Made by a program: the position numbers and the translations under genes. DNA of 64,000 nt, taken from contig NC_058046.1 of assembly GCF_020085105.1 (NCBI RefSeq), positions 14,925,175 through 14,989,174 of the forward strand, in the 5' to 3' direction. How positions within the stretch are numbered: position 1 is the stretch's first letter; each line of letters opens with the position of its first letter. Origin of the DNA: Siniperca chuatsi (taxonomy: Eukaryota; Chordata; Actinopteri; Centrarchiformes; Sinipercidae). The notes under the pieces are model-generated. The model worked only from the letters and a program-made list of their open reading frames with translations, was not told the DNA's origin and did not search any database. Below, piece after piece: positions 17,799 through 31,444 of the stretch.

Positions 17799-19865
17799 GA
17801 CACGCCCACATACTGTACATATATGCATAAAAGTACATGTAGTAGATAGAGAAGCATACACAAACATAGTACATGTACACCTTTACACAAATCTTGTCAG
17901 ACAACTCAACCAGCCAGACCACTATTTAAAGTTTTTCTACACATGTAACATTGTGCAACAGCAAAGAGAAACATACGTTTGAACCTGACTGTAATCCAAC
18001 TAGAACTTCCCCCTCTTACTCTCTGAGGTGTTTGGTATTTATTAGGGGTTATTCAGAGTCTGTCAGACAGATTCTAGTTGCTTTGCCATTTGTAATGATT
18101 TTTACTTTGTGTTGTGTGAGTTGTTTTTTTTTCCTGTAAGAATCGGCAATCCAAGCAGCATTCATGTACATATATAGTTTTCATAAACACTACGTGTTCA
18201 CTTTGCATAACAGATTTTATTTGCAGGTGAAGACAACAACAAGAAAACAAATCATGACTGCGATATTCCTAATGGGTTAAGAAGTTTTGGGAATAGTCCA
18301 TTAGTAAATATTACTGTTGCACACATACATTATACTATACTTGTACAGTTACTCCCCAGTCCAGGACAAGTCGAATGTACAGTGGGCTATAGCAGTATTA
18401 TCATGTAAATAGATTAAACAGACTACCTTTCAGATGGATGATATACTCAGTATGCTGTAGTTAAGCGTTATTAGAGAGACATAGCTATATATAATATAGA
18501 GAACTGCAGAGCTTGGGTATTTCATTTCATATATTTGGCCGTGGACTTAGTAAATCAGGTATATGTTGAAACATAAATGTTGTCACATCGTGATGAACTT
18601 GCAAATAATTGCACCAAAACACCTTATACAGTACGTTGGCAAGACCATAATACATAATAAATAAATAAATATATATAAATATAATAAATATAATAAATAT
18701 ATATATATATATATATTTATTATATATTTATTATATATAATTATATAGTGTCAGTAGTGCAGGAAAACATAACAGGGTAAAGTCTTTAAAAAGGAAAGTT
18801 GGAGACTTTTTCACTTGGCAGTTGAAACACCTTTTAGTGTTCAGACCGTAATGATTCATGCAATCGTGTTTAGTTAAAGTGTGCAAACTGTAAACAAGGA
18901 CGTCTGTGCCTTTCAAGGGTTTTGTAGCAGAGAGGAATTTCTACATTTTCAACCTTTGGAAATACTACCTAGATGAACATCGTCAGATTCTTTATGTTGA
19001 TATTCAGTAGTACTTTGAATATCAATGACTGTCTGTTATGCCAACAGTGCCAGTTGCTGTACATTGAAACTAACTTTTGTTTACTCTGTATCTGAACTGC
19101 ATTTTATCAGGGAATAATGTGATACAGTCATTTCAATCAATATTACACCCCCTGGTGGTGACATGGAAGCACAACATTTCTCACAACAGAAAGTCATAAA
19201 ACCCTTTTTTTATTTTCTGTCCTAGCATTTTGAGGCGCACTCTGTTGATTAGTTTGTTTGTGAATCAATGAATTACATCATGTAGCATGTTCTTATGTAT
19301 TTGTTTGGTACAATGTATTTTTTAATTGTCTAGTAATCTTTTGTAATATTACTAATGGGATTAGAGATCTTATTCGTCCACTACAGGAACCAGAAACATT
19401 GTTGATGTCATTAGTTTTCTTTTTATACTTGCCACATAATGCATTAAAACGTCCAGATAGAGTGTGAAGTTAGGTGTAGTTAACCTCGTAGGACACAAAC
19501 TACATACATTTGTAAAGTGAAATGCTGTTTTTCTTTTCTGGCATTATGACAGCTGTGATTAGATGTTGGTGCCTTTCAGGTTGAAGTCCTTACTTCTGAT
19601 GCTACTGTACTGTAATCAGGGACTGTCAATGCAGACTCCATGTTATCGCAATATATATAACTGTGTAATAATTACTGCTTAAAAGTTTTAACATTAAACT
19701 TATTTTTCTTTCTAAACATTTGCTCATCATTTCTGTCCCACATCACACGACCATATCAGACACTGTACTTCACAACTTTTATAAATGAAGAGATCCTGTG
19801 CTTTTATTCCATAGTGTAATAGTGCAAAGAAGGTGTATCAATAAAACAGTAAGGTAGAACAGGGA
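17799..19865 (+). other. klf9: klf9 3'UTR
   Basis: AT-rich sequence after the TGA. It contains an AT-repeat block (about 18656-18752), a weak ATTAAA near 19693 and a canonical AATAAA at 19842-19847, giving a 3'UTR of about 2 kb. A long 3'UTR is usual for KLF9. The boundary is inferred from the poly(A) signal. Confidence 0.6.
18656..18752. repeat. AT-rich simple repeat
   Basis: Interspersed ATAA and TA units, partly self-complementary, inside the klf9 3'UTR. Confidence 0.9.
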
Positions 19866-19884
19866 GTGCTCAATTAGCTTTGTG

Positions 19885-19895
19885 TTTATTTATTG
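19885..19895 (-). terminator. fam219a: fam219a poly(A) signal
   Basis: TTTATT at 19885-19890 reads AATAAA on the minus strand, and a second overlaps it (TTTATTTATTG). It lies about 1.6 kb past the fam219a stop and only about 40 bp from the klf9 AATAAA on the other strand, so the two transcripts end tail to tail. Confidence 0.5.
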
Positions 19896-21523
19896 TTTTC
19901 ATACACCGCACATAACAATAACATTGTTAAATACTGTAATGGTAGTGTTTACAATACAAGAAAATCATTTAAAAAAGTTAAACCAAAGAAAAACAATTAT
20001 CACCCATGTCTAAATGAAAAATAAAGCATAACTTCATAGACAGCAAATACTCTTCAAATAAACTAAATTATCAAGATGGAAATACACACACACGTCTTTT
20101 AAACTTCTCTGTACTTAAGGCATACTCTAATTGCAAATAATCAACTGATTTAAGGAAGGGAGAGAGTAAATAAAGAATAGTGCTCCGATCCTTAATGTCA
20201 CAATTACAACACAATTTCCAACCTATTAGTCAAAAGAGACAAATAGATGCCATCTCACTCTTTATGTTGTCATTGTATGTCTGTATGCATGCATATGTGT
20301 GTGTGTGTGTGTGTTTCTGGTGGAATCTGTGTGCTCCCTTGATGATCTATGGGGTGAAAAAAGAAATGGGAAGGAAGGAGCGCCCAGTGATCGTCAGGTT
20401 CTGTGACACTGAGAAGATATATTGGGGGGGGGTTAACAACAGTGTGTGCTGAAAAACCGATCTCAAGGCCCCCCACCATCCCTTTGGCCTTGATAATATG
20501 TGAATCATATGAGCATCATGTGTTAGAGGGTCGGTGCAACGATATGTAATCTTCCCTTTTGACACAGTTCATTTCAGATAAGACACTGTCACTGCTACGC
20601 AGGAAAGAGTACACAGATATGGCCCCAAAAAATATAAAACAAAATGTGCAAATTCAAAACAATAACAAGTCACACTAGTGCCACAACAGTAGCATTTGAT
20701 TGCACAATATAAATGGGGCAAAAATCAAATGTGCAACAAGCTACTTACTTATTATTGTCCATTCAATTATTCAGTCCAGTGCTCTTCATGCAGTTTGTTC
20801 CTCAGCCATTCATGTTCATACATTCATCCCTAAACTCTGTACTGAAACATCTCAAGCCAGTAGGGCAAAGAAAGCAAAAGTGCTGAAGGTGGTGTGAAAG
20901 AGTGCAATGACCTGGCCTGTGCTACATAACAACCCTGTACAGTACAATGAATACAGAACCAGACATCCACGCTTCTAAAATGTCTCCATGTCAACACATA
21001 CAATCATACTAATCCCTCAGGTTTAAAAAAAGTAAGCATTTAAATAAAAACAAACTACAAAAATGCAACCCAGAATTCAGGTAAGCAGAGCAGTTGAGTC
21101 AGCAGTTCAGATGATGTTTCTTATTCTTCAGGGAAATGGAAATCACTTTACAGCATCAACTGACCTTTTGTTTTCTGTCTACTAATATCAGTGTGTTATG
21201 TTACATCATGTTCACCAGGAGAAGGGCTCTTAACCACAAGTGCACGTCCTACCATAGGAGGAAACCACCACTCTTACTCATGTTTTAAATACCTATTGAA
21301 TATCTTCACGTGTTCCTTATCCTAGATTTTATACCAAACCTTCTATATGTTCATTTGATTATTTCTCTTATTTTCATTATTATCGTAGCATTTAACTGTC
21401 ATTACAATACTTTACCAATGCTTCACTGTCGCCACTCTGGTGGTGAAGTAAACTCACAGCAGATGAAGATTGGGGGTTATATTGTGTGGAAAGAGGAAGG
21501 GGCAGAAGGTCAGAGGGGCGGGG
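19896..21523 (-). other. fam219a: fam219a 3'UTR
   Basis: No coding potential. Contains a short GT run near 20296-20316 and a G run near 20425. The extent is inferred from the distal poly(A) signal. Confidence 0.45.
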
Positions 21524-24500
21524 TTACTGTATTTGACAGGTGGTGGAGGAGGTTGCCTGGCAGCACATGCAGGTAGGGTTGACTGATTTGGGCGGGATCA
21601 GATCCAGGTCCTCGTCGTCCGGGATCTCGTCTAGGCGGTAACCATCTTTCAGCAGCTGGATGTTCAGATCCTGATTGATTTGCTGCAGAAGGGAGGATAG
21701 ACAGAGGAGGTTGATGGGTTGGAGCAGCGTTTCCCAACCCCAGGGCCACGGACCAGAAAGGGCTACAGAGCATTTGCTACTGGGCCACGAGGAAAAGATA
21801 TGATTCTACAAAAAAATTATACTTTATATGCTATTTCACTCCCTGTTCACTGATTATAACTAAAGTAGGTCGTCAGTATGTGAGGTAATCAGTCCATCGT
21901 TAGCTACTCTGCATTCTTCTACCAGACCTGAACCCGACGGGTCCAGGCATGTTGTTGCATAAAGCTTTGGGCTCAGTTCAGGTTTGCTTATTTTCAAATG
22001 AAATTTATTAAGAAATGTATCTGTGCTCATCTTCTGCTTCCATGTCTGTCATGTGTTGCAAGTGGATACACAATGCCCAGTAGGAAGAGTGTGGCTAATG
22101 TGTTGAATTAGCCTGGTGAGCTAGCAGTCAATAACGTAGCAAAAAAAAACTTCAGGTCTTGGTTCAAATTCAGGTCTCAAATTTGGCAGTACCAGTCGGG
22201 TATAACTGGGTCGAGTCTCAGTTTTAAGCCCGAACTCTAGCAGTATGTTCCTGTTACAATGACAGCTAGCTAGCTAACATGACTAAAAGCAAAAAAACAT
22301 CGTGAGACAATTTGAGAGAACCTGAAGAAATCATTCGACATTTTGGGGAATATGCTTATTCGCTTTCTGGCAGAGAATTAGAAAAGATGATTGATACAAC
22401 TCTCATGTCTGTACCATAAATATGAAGCTACAGCTGGCAGCACAAAGCTTAGCACAAAGACTGGAAACAGGGGGGAGCAGCTAGCCTGGCTCTGTCCAAA
22501 GGTAACAAAATCTGCCTACCAGCACCTCTAAAACTCACTAATTAACATGTTCTATCTTGTTAGCTTAATCTGTACAAAAAAGAAGTGTGTCAACGACAAT
22601 TTTCTTTATACAGGGGGTTTTGTGCCAACAAACACATTTTTCCTCTGACTTTATCAGATGTACAACTTACAAATCTCCAGTTTTTTTGAGCTTGTGACTT
22701 AGACTGAGTAAAATGTACAGTGGTAACCATGGCAAACTGAGTTAAGGCACTCTCACAGATGGCTGTAAGGATCATCACTTGGAGCTTTGTCACGAACGTG
22801 ATGACTACTGTCCTGGTGTGATTTTTTTTTTAAGCAAAACAATGCCTTTGTTTGCATGCAAAACAGAAGCAATGTCTTCATCAAAATCTCAGCATTTACC
22901 TACATTTACCTGAATTAACTGTCTAGTCTACTGTAGATAAACTGTATACTGTACTGTACTGCATAAACAACAACCACAATTCACTACTTTGATAAGCTAC
23001 AGTGCAATCATACAGTTGCCACGGTGTATTGCTGGCTCACAACCTGCTGTTGTTAGCTAGTACTAAGAAAGAGGAGACAATGGCTAAACTGGTTTACAAC
23101 ATTTACTGTATATTAGCAAATTATTTCTGACAACATGGACTTGTCAGAGACAGAAAATGGTTGTAGAGGGTGGGAACAAGGATTCTTCTAGGGAATAAAT
23201 ATGATGATGTGTCTGTGATTTGCACTCATATTGGCAGAAGCGTTGAAAAAAGGATTTTCAGGAGCAGACACCCAGAGATGACATTTCATTTGCTTCCTGC
23301 TTTGTGTCTCATATACATTTGTGTGCAGGTGCGTCTGCAATGTAATCATGCACTTGTAGCAAGGCACACACGCCTACAGAATTAACATGGATGAGCAGGA
23401 TGGATATAAATGGGTTTGCCTCAAGACTGGCTTATAAAGACCTGACTCTTGGCCTCTTGACAATCGTGGAAAATGGAGGGAAGAAGACGAGGAAGTGAGT
23501 GAATGAAATGAAGAAGCAGATATTTGCTCTATCACGTATCTCACCTCAGCAGAGGAGTATCCCGACGATGAGTATCTAGACATGTCAAAATCATCATCAC
23601 TGAAACAAACAAACGATAAAAACACAAGTTAGCTTATTATTTGTGTGTTAATGGTGTTTATGTGGCAATAAGTGTATTAATGTGTGTGTTTGTGTTCACC
23701 TGTCTGTGTCTAGGGCCACCAAGGGCTTCTCATCTGGGCTCTGGTCTAAAGAGGAATAGCCTTTGTTGGGCACTACCAACCTGTGGGGAGGGAACAGAGA
23801 GAGAGGACAGAGGAGAAATGATAAGAGGAGCAGAAAAAGGGTGTAACAGAATATGACAGGAAGGGGGGAGGAAGAGGTTGAGAAGGGAAAATGAATTAAC
23901 AAAACAGGAAGAGGTGAGTAAGAACATGACTAGCAGAGATGTTGAAAAAAAAGGAAGGCGAGCCTGGAGGCAACATCACATCTGAACTACAGTAAAAACA
24001 GAAGCATGAAAGAGGTCTAATTTCTAACTCTGACATCTTACAAACCCTAAATCAATAAAACTATTCTCTTGCCAGCCCCACTGACAGACAAAGATAATGG
24101 ATATAAGAATAACATCCATCTCGTCAAGCCCTTGAAAACATCTACATACAGTACACTATGAGGTAAGCTGAACAGAATTAGTGGCCAATTCTTATTTTGT
24201 CAAACTGTGTGCAAAACAAATGCTGAAATTAAAATAGACTTGATTTTAAGTTGTATTGTTTTGTGGCTTTTGTATGCTGTTCCTCAAATTACATCATTAC
24301 ATACTCTACAGTCAGTGCTGTGCATGAACGTGCTCATGTTTTTGGTTAACGGTGAACTGAACGTATCCGTTTGCAACTAAGGAACGTGCGTGTCGTTCAC
24401 TCCTGCGAGAGTGAACGACACGCACGCACTGTGTTTTACGGTGTCAGTGTTTTGGGTCACAGAATCTGATGGGTCACAGATTTGTGAAATGACACATCGA

Positions 24501-27500
24501 GTTGAAGCATCCGACCAGTCTTGGGAAATATCTGCGAGTGGTCTGCTGTCAGTAGCTAATCAAAACCGTGCAATACTACACCAGAATAAGAACTTAAATT
24601 GAGTTTATCACTTCTTACCGTGTTCTGGCCATGACATTGTTCTTCTTGGGCTGCTGGTTGACTGGACTTCCTACAGTGTTGCCGTTCTTCAATGAGCCCT
24701 TCCTAGCCAGCTCTCTCTGTTTCTCTGCACAAGAAGCACACACACAGGAACACACACACACCTGGTTAGCTCCAAACGACACAAAAAAAAAACTGCACAA
24801 AAAAGTGATGGATTAAGGTTGAACTAATGTAATTGTCATCTACTTACAACACACCTTGAATCAAATGTTCCAATTTGCTTATTATAACATTCCCAAATAA
24901 ACCAGGGCACTTTTGTAATTTGCTGATGTAAAGCATGGCATTGCTGACAGAAGAGACATAATTTCTCAACTTCCTGTTGCATGTAATTTTCTAACAATGG
25001 ATTGAAAGCAACACTGCAAACTCTGTGGAAGTCTCCTCAGGTTGTCAAATTTACTTGAAAAAAAGAGCCCAGATTTGACCAGAAGAAATCAGTATACTTT
25101 AAACACTCATCAGGAAGTGATGATCAGGCAAGGGGAATGGGTTGAATTCTACTCCTGTATGCAGAAACTATAGGCTTTGTAGCATAGTACAAGATGTGAC
25201 ACCAGGGCAGATCAGTTTCAGTTCACTGGAGGAATTTTCTTCAGTGGTAAGCTGACCAGGATGTGATGATCACTGCTGTAGGGACTGAGGAGGTTGTTTA
25301 ATTTATGTAATACGATACAAAATCCTAAAAGCATGAGACAATACATTCAGAAACAACTGACTCCTTCCTTTTCTCCCTTATTTGATTCTCGTCACTGATA
25401 ACAAATGACTAAACAAATGCTATTAGTCTAGTCCGAGCCAGCGATGAACTAAAATATCATACATTAGTGACATTAGAAAATGTTGTATCTAATTTATATT
25501 GTGCCACTGGTTAATGGTATTACATCTTTAATCCAGAAAAGAGTTTTAAAAGGCCATTGAATGTAGATTAGAGCCTTTTCCATTTCAAGGTCACAAGGGC
25601 AAAGTGACTAGTCTAACAAGCATTTATAATTAAAGGGATATGCTAAGATTGTATTCTATAGACAGGAATTTTTATGACAGTGTTTACATGTCATAAAAAG
25701 ACTCTGAACAACCAGTGAGATTAAATAATATAATATGAAGCACAAATGTAGTCATCATTGTGGTATCACATGTAGAATGAAATGAACTTCTATGTTTTAC
25801 TGCACATGTGGATGCTGAAGTTACATTTTAAAAAGGACCTTCTTCATATATTTCTTTCACTGAACAGTTACGCTGTTTTGAATATTCTTGGTTCTTAAAG
25901 GCTTTGGCTAAGTGTTACAGTAGGAGTAAAAGAAATAAAGAGGCGCTGCTGCTCACCACTGGACTCTGTCCAAGGTGCTGAAATGAGCCTTTAAGGACTG
26001 CTTTTCATAAACACAAGAGACTCAGATTCCCAAACATAAAACAGACCAGAATAGCTACTATTTTTTTTGCCATGGATATCTATAAGCCAAACAATAAAAT
26101 GGATTAAAGCTATCGATCAATTGATAAGTTGATAACTTGATTAAAAAGTAATCAACAACAACAACTTTGATTATCAATTAATTGTTTAAGTTACTTTTGA
26201 AGCAAAAATGCCAAACCTCTGCTAGTTCCAGCTTCTAAAATGTGAGGATTTATTTATTTCTTCTGTTTTATATTTATATTGAATACTTTTTGGGGCATGG
26301 GACTGCTGTTCAGAAAATAAAGCAATTTCAAGGCACCCCCTTGGGCTCTGGGAACTTGTGATTGCCATTGTTCACCATTTTGTGACATATTACAGACTAA
26401 ATGATTAATGGATTCATCTAAAAAAATAACTGACAGATTCATTGATAAATAATCTTTAGCTGCATCCCTAAAACAGATGATGATGGTTTTCTTTTTACCA
26501 ATTGTTTAGCAGCATAACAAGGATGATTAAACCACAACATATCACCACATTTTTGGTTAGCCTTGTGATGCAAAGGCTCTCTGAAAATTGATCTGTTCAG
26601 ATGCCATCACCTTAAGAAACTAAATGCCCCAACACAGATACACAGTCTGTATATAGATTCCTCTGATACCTCTGTATTGTCTAGAGATAATGCCACATCT
26701 GCACATAACAGTAGGTTACTCTTTTACAGGACTTTAAATTTACAGTATATACTGTAGCTCTTACTCACCTATTTTCATCTGCAGGGGTGAGGGCTTGTAG
26801 TTAATAGTGACAGGTTCCCCCTCTCTGGTGTCTGAGTCTGCCTCTGAGGCCGTGGACAAGGCAGGGTCCTGGAGACAAGCAGGATGGACAGAAAGATGAG
26901 CAGAAATGTGCATTACTGAGGCATCGATGAATAATTTATGTCTTTTTGTAATGCATAATGGACCCTACTATGCCCAGACAATGTGAATAAAACAGTTCAT
27001 AAATAGATGTGTGGAAGAGTCCATCTCTATCTAATGAGTGTGTGAAGCATTATACAGATAGCTTGTTTCAACAGTATTTAGACCTACATATACTTCTGGA
27101 GAACTGGAAAACCTAAACCTTTATAGGCAAACTAGGTTTTGTTGTTTTCATAGTTACCTTTAACTGATAAGATCGAGATAGAAACGGTGAATCAAATTAG
27201 CTATTACACTCTCTCATTTGAGCAAATTTTAAGTGAATGCAAAATATTTAAATTAAAGTGATCCTTGATTTGTTCAGGTTGCTCTGGGATTCTTTGGAGG
27301 ACTCATGGGAGTCCTTGGATCCCTGTTTGGGATTCACATCTCAGCCTATATCCACAGGGTAAACTTAAGGAGAAAAACGACATAATCAATCAGTGGCCAC
27401 ATGAGGAACGGGGGCTGCATGGAGGTATGGGGACGCCTGGAGACAGCAAGTCAGACTGCTTTGGGTCTAGTCTGGCTCTCTAGCGGCCCCGGTCGTGGGC

Positions 27501-28167
27501 AGCAGAGGCCGCCCTGCAGGCTGCAGTAACCCAGGGCCCCACTACAGGCCACGGAGCGCACCGCCAAATCATTTACACTGATTTTTTTTTTAATCAAAAG
27601 ATAGATTTAACGGTACATACAAACACATATTTGCGACTAAAGACCGCTCACTGATCACGTCAAGGCGACACAAGTGGCGTCGAAGCTGGAGCAACTTGCT
27701 GCATGGATGCTGAGGATGTAGCAGCAGTGTTGGGATGGGATGCTTGTTTTCGCCAGACGTGACGGATGCTGCTCACTACGCAGCAGACCGGACGCTGCTT
27801 GCATTACACAACAAAAACGCCAGTCTATGAGCTAATCAGTTACCCCCTGACATGTTACACTGTCATTTTAACATTTTACTGTAGAGGAAAAAACTTGCTG
27901 AAAATGCTCTATTGGTACATCAGCCAATATTACGCATGGCAGGTGATGGATCTGTCGGCATCCCAAAGCATAACAACATGAATGGCAGGCCTCATACACT
28001 AAGCATCTTGGAATAATAATAACACTTTGAATTAGAAAACAAGACCTAAACACATCTTTAACAGATACCAGCCCACAAATGTGACTTACCAGCGGCTGCA
28101 TCTCCGCCTGCATCTCCGCCTCCTGCACTGCACTCGGCACTTGGAATCTATCTATTTCTTCCATCAT
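21524..28167 (-). CDS. fam219a: FAM219A family protein
   Basis: Small conserved vertebrate protein of unknown biochemical function. Six coding exons, in transcript order: 28167-28090, 26868-26769, 24724-24619, 23780-23700, 23599-23545 and 21682-21524. They total 579 nt (192 aa), in frame with GT/AG at every junction. The sequence shows family signatures in order: EPVTINYKPSPLQMKIEKQ, RELARKGSLKNGN, SPVNQQPKKNNVMARTR, LVVPNKGYSSLDQSPDEKP, DDDFDMSRYSSSGYSSAE, LLKDGYRLDEIPDDEDLDLI, and the C-terminal Cys cluster NPTCMCCQ. Start chosen: the first of two adjacent ATGs; exon 1 encodes a short repeat (AEMQAEMQ). No signal peptide or membrane segment; the Ser-rich middle suggests disorder. Linkage to enho supports FAM219A over FAM219B. 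Confidence 0.92.
21725..22290. repeat. Possible hAT-derived repeat in fam219a intron
   Basis: It begins CAGCGTTTCCCAACC, close to the CAGTGTTTCCCAACC termini of hAT non-autonomous elements. The far end is not clear, so extent and class are uncertain. Confidence 0.35.
22335..22586. repeat. Common teleost dispersed repeat
   Basis: A segment of about 250 bp with the phrases ATGCTTATTCGCTTTCTGG, ATAAATATGAAGCTACAGC and CTGGCTCTGTCCAAAGGTAA. I recognise it as a high-copy interspersed element in percomorph genomes. It carries no ORF and sits in the last fam219a intron. Confidence 0.7.
24385..24426. repeat. Perfect 18-bp inverted repeat with 6-nt loop
   Basis: The arms 24385-24402 and 24409-24426 are exact reverse complements around the loop CTGCGA. 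The surrounding sequence (from CAGTGCTGTGCATGAACG at about 24312) looks like a MITE terminus, so the hairpin is probably transposon-derived. It lies in a fam219a intron. Confidence 0.8.
26075..26470. repeat. Dispersed repeat (ATCGATTAAT-type family)
   Basis: The repeated TTGATTATCAATTAATTG-like start, the middle CTTCTAAAATGTGAGGATTT, and the end TTTAGCTGCATCCCTA match the layout of a common teleost repeat that ends in 'gcagcccta'. A second diverged copy is at 34945-35200. Located in fam219a intron 1. Confidence 0.6.
27281..27600. other. Unassigned segment in fam219a intron 1
   Basis: An acceptor-like TTTGTTCAG precedes an open stretch, and a GTAAAC donor-like site follows at about 27360; the next 200 bases are unusually GC-rich. 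The stretch would encode a hydrophobic Gly-rich peptide with no resemblance that I know. It includes the inverted repeat GGACTC-ATGG-GAGTCC. Probably a repeat remnant. Confidence 0.25.
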
Positions 28168-28420
28168 TTTGGCAACGCCCTTCTCCTAGAAACTATTTGA
28201 TGGTAACTTGTCGTTTCGACGAGTTATCGACGAGATTTTGAGCGATCTCAGATTTGTAACAATCTCTGTAGTTCTCCGGTGGCGAGCTTCATCCCAGCAG
28301 GAAGTATGTCGACGGTGGTGTGACCAGTTGGGTGACGGTGACTCCACCACCCACTTCCGGGTAGGGTATCCCAACCTAGGGTACGGATACCCAGAAGGGG
28401 CCTTTTGAAGAGGAGCAAGG
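28168..28420 (-). promoter_or_regulatory. fam219a: fam219a 5' leader and promoter region
   Basis: A CG-containing, TATA-less stretch upstream of the ATG. It has an ETS-type site (CCGGAAGT on the minus strand, 28353-28360) and an 8-bp inverted repeat (GGGTATCC 28364-28371, GGATACCC 28385-28392). This is typical of a broadly expressed gene. The start site cannot be fixed from sequence. Confidence 0.4.
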
Positions 28421-29079
28421 TGGTCCCCAGCAAAATGAGTAACAGATTATTGTCAGTGTAATTTAATTTGAAGATATGACGTGAGGGAATCACTATAATA
28501 TCAATATGATTATTTGTGTGTGGCAATGTTTGTTTCTTGTCTTTGTTTTTTTTCTTTCTCTGATGCACCTCCAGAGTAACAGATGAGTCTCAAATACATC
28601 CTCACAAACAAAATAAATCTTCTTTAAAATGAGTCTCTCTTCTGGCACTCTTGGCATGAAATGCAATGTTTAATGTTTTAACTCCAGATGAAACCTTGCA
28701 GACCAGTGAATACTCAAGACATTCCTTTATTACTAAAATACTAGAAAGACCAGAGGCAGAGCACTTAACAACCCATCATTCAGAAAGTCAATTAACAGTT
28801 GTCTTCACCCAGGAATTTTAATTAAAACAGAATAAATTACTCAGTCAAACAAACAGCTTGGAACCAATTAATTATTGCGCCAGAAATTAGTTGATCAGGG
28901 ACAAAACACATGCCTAACAAAAAACAGCAATAATATTTGTTACAGTATATTATTGAGTTTGAATATCTTTGATTTCCCACTGAACAATTAGGATAATTAG
29001 TTTACATGACTTTAATCAATCACAGTCACCAATCAAGGAACTGCAGTTTGACATCACTCAGCATCCTGTTTGCTATGAA

Positions 29080-29611
29080 CAGTGGTCTAAAGTAAATGAG
29101 TACATTTACTCAAGTACATTTTGTTCAATGAAGTACATTTTCTGGGTACCTATAGTTTACTTGAGTATACTTTACACTTCTACTTCGCTATGTTTCAGAG
29201 GGAAATATTGTACTTTTTTAATCCACTGCATTTATCTGACATCTATTATACTTTTACAGATTCAAATTTCACATTATGATCAGCTAATAAAATATGATGC
29301 ATTGTTATAGATTAAACTACTCAAAAAGCAACTCAACAAGCTACAACCTTAAAATGCTGCCTCCATGTTCATCAACAATTATATTCCAATTATATTATAT
29401 TATATAATAATATAGCTCTCTGAAGCTGGTCATTGTGCATTATGGCTGCTTTTACCTTTTAAGTACATTTGGCTGATAATAGTCCTTTAGTTTTACTTAA
29501 GTAAATTTTGAATGCAGAACCGGTAGTAGATTACAGTCACCTCTGTAACACAGTATTTTTACATTGTTTTATTTTAATTATGTAGAGAGTCTCAGTCTTC
29601 TTCCACCACTG
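29080..29611. mobile_element. hAT-type MITE, copy 1
   Basis: The element starts CAGTGGTCTAAAG and ends CTTCTTCCACCACTG. It is flanked by a perfect 8-bp duplication, GCTATGAA, at 29072-29079 and 29612-29619. The body carries repeated ACTCAAGTA and ACTTTTAC phrases and no transposase ORF. The 8-bp duplication and CAGTGGTG ends place it in the hAT superfamily. Confidence 0.85.
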
Positions 29612-29843
29612 GCTATGAACAAGGTACAAAACTCTCTCTGGGACATGTAAGTGGTTTAAAAAACAATAAATAAATACATCAACAAAGCAAGAGGTACAGT
29701 ATGAACGTTTAAATCCACATTTGTGACCTTGTAATTAATACCTTTAAATTATCAATTTTGGTACAAAATCTTTATGGTAGGGAATTGGCACAATAAGAGG
29801 AACACCTCACAACATACAGTAATACAATCCAAAATACAGTAAA

Positions 29844-30298
29844 CAGTGGTATAATGTAACTAAGTACATTTACTCAAGTACTGTACCTAAATACAATTTT
29901 TAGGTATTGTACTTTACTCGAGTATTCCCATTTTCCATTCTACATTTCAGAGTGAAATACTTTTTACTCTACTACATTTATGTAACAGCTATAGTTACTT
30001 GTTGGTTTGCAGATTTAGATTTCATGTAAAATAAATAAATAAATAAATAAATAAAGTAATTTGAATAAGCTCCATCTCGACCAATTACAACACTAAAATG
30101 CTGATAAAATAATTTTAACAGGAGCTATTATGCTGCATAATGAGTACTTTTACTTTTAAGCATTAAGTACATTTTACTGATAACACTTCTGTACTTTTAC
30201 TTTTACAAGTAAGATTCTGAATGCAGGACTTTGACTTTTAATAGGGAGTATATTACTTAGTTGAGTAGTAGAGGATCTGAATATTTCTTCCATCACTA
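29844..30298. mobile_element. hAT-type MITE, copy 2
   Basis: Same family as the copy at 29080. It starts CAGTGGTATAATG and ends TTCTTCCATCACT. The left flank ACAGTAAA and a nearby right ACAGCAAA (30303-30310) look like a decayed target duplication. It contains an (AAAT)n tract at 30029-30055. Confidence 0.7.
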
Positions 30299-31444
30299 AA
30301 CTACAGCAAATACCACCTGGAAAATGACCACAGAGTGGTCGTCTTTCTGAAAGTGTCAACAAAAAACAACATCACAAAAATAGCATTTATTGCAGTGCTG
30401 TTGCATTATTCTGTCTATTCCCTGTAAATCCCCGTTGGGTTTCCATTCCAAGTAACAGTTACTCTCTATATTATGGTCCTGTAAATTAATTATAAAACTA
30501 ATTAAACCTCCTATTTTAAATCATAGTTATGTACAGTGTGCCTCTAACTATTATTGGATGACCATACAGAATACAAGAATGAACAGATGCTCTTTAAACA
30601 GACACTGAATTAAAAAAATCAAGTGACCATCCTGGAGCACATTAATTATACATTCTTGAGAAAATAACATAACCTCTGGCTAATGATGGCCTGCCAGAAG
30701 AACAACCACGACATTGTGACTCATTCTTATTGAAAGTCAATGACACGGCTGACTGCACATTTCCTTACCTGGAAATACCAGCAGAGAGCAGCAATAGCAT
30801 GCTCTGATGCACAACAATAGAGAAGGATCTTGGCAGCAGTCAGCCACTGCTGCACTGCAGCCAACATGATTACAACTTGAGGCAGCACACGTTAAAGGCT
30901 GAGCCAGCAGGTGGCAGTCTAATTCTACAGGAGAGGAGGGACACAGGATCATTGGAGGATGAATGACAATGAGATGTGAGCAGGGTCAAGCAGGGCATTG
31001 TGTTTTAGTCTGCTAAATGGAAACAGTTTGAGGTCCATACTTCTGGTCATGCATATGCATTAGATATGACTACAGCAGCATATCTGGAGGTCAGCTTTTA
31101 ATAGTTTGGGAAATGTGACTCTTTTGTCTTTTGTAAAGGACTGGAATCAGTTACTTCAATTTTCTCACTCTTCTGCTGTTTTTTCCCTGCCGTGTCATGC
31201 ATACTGATGCTTATTTCATGCTATAATTAGACTTCTGTTGACAGAATAAACATTTATACTGACTAAACTATACTGAATTCTAATGATTTTGATATCAGAG
31301 CTGCGCTGTTGTCAAAATTGATTTAATGACTGCGTGTCTGTGTGCGTGTAATGGTGATGAGTGTTCGTGACTCTATAGGGGTCCTGTTATGAAGATGCGA
31401 TTAAATATGATTAGAATTTTGTCATTAACTATTCATACACAGGG

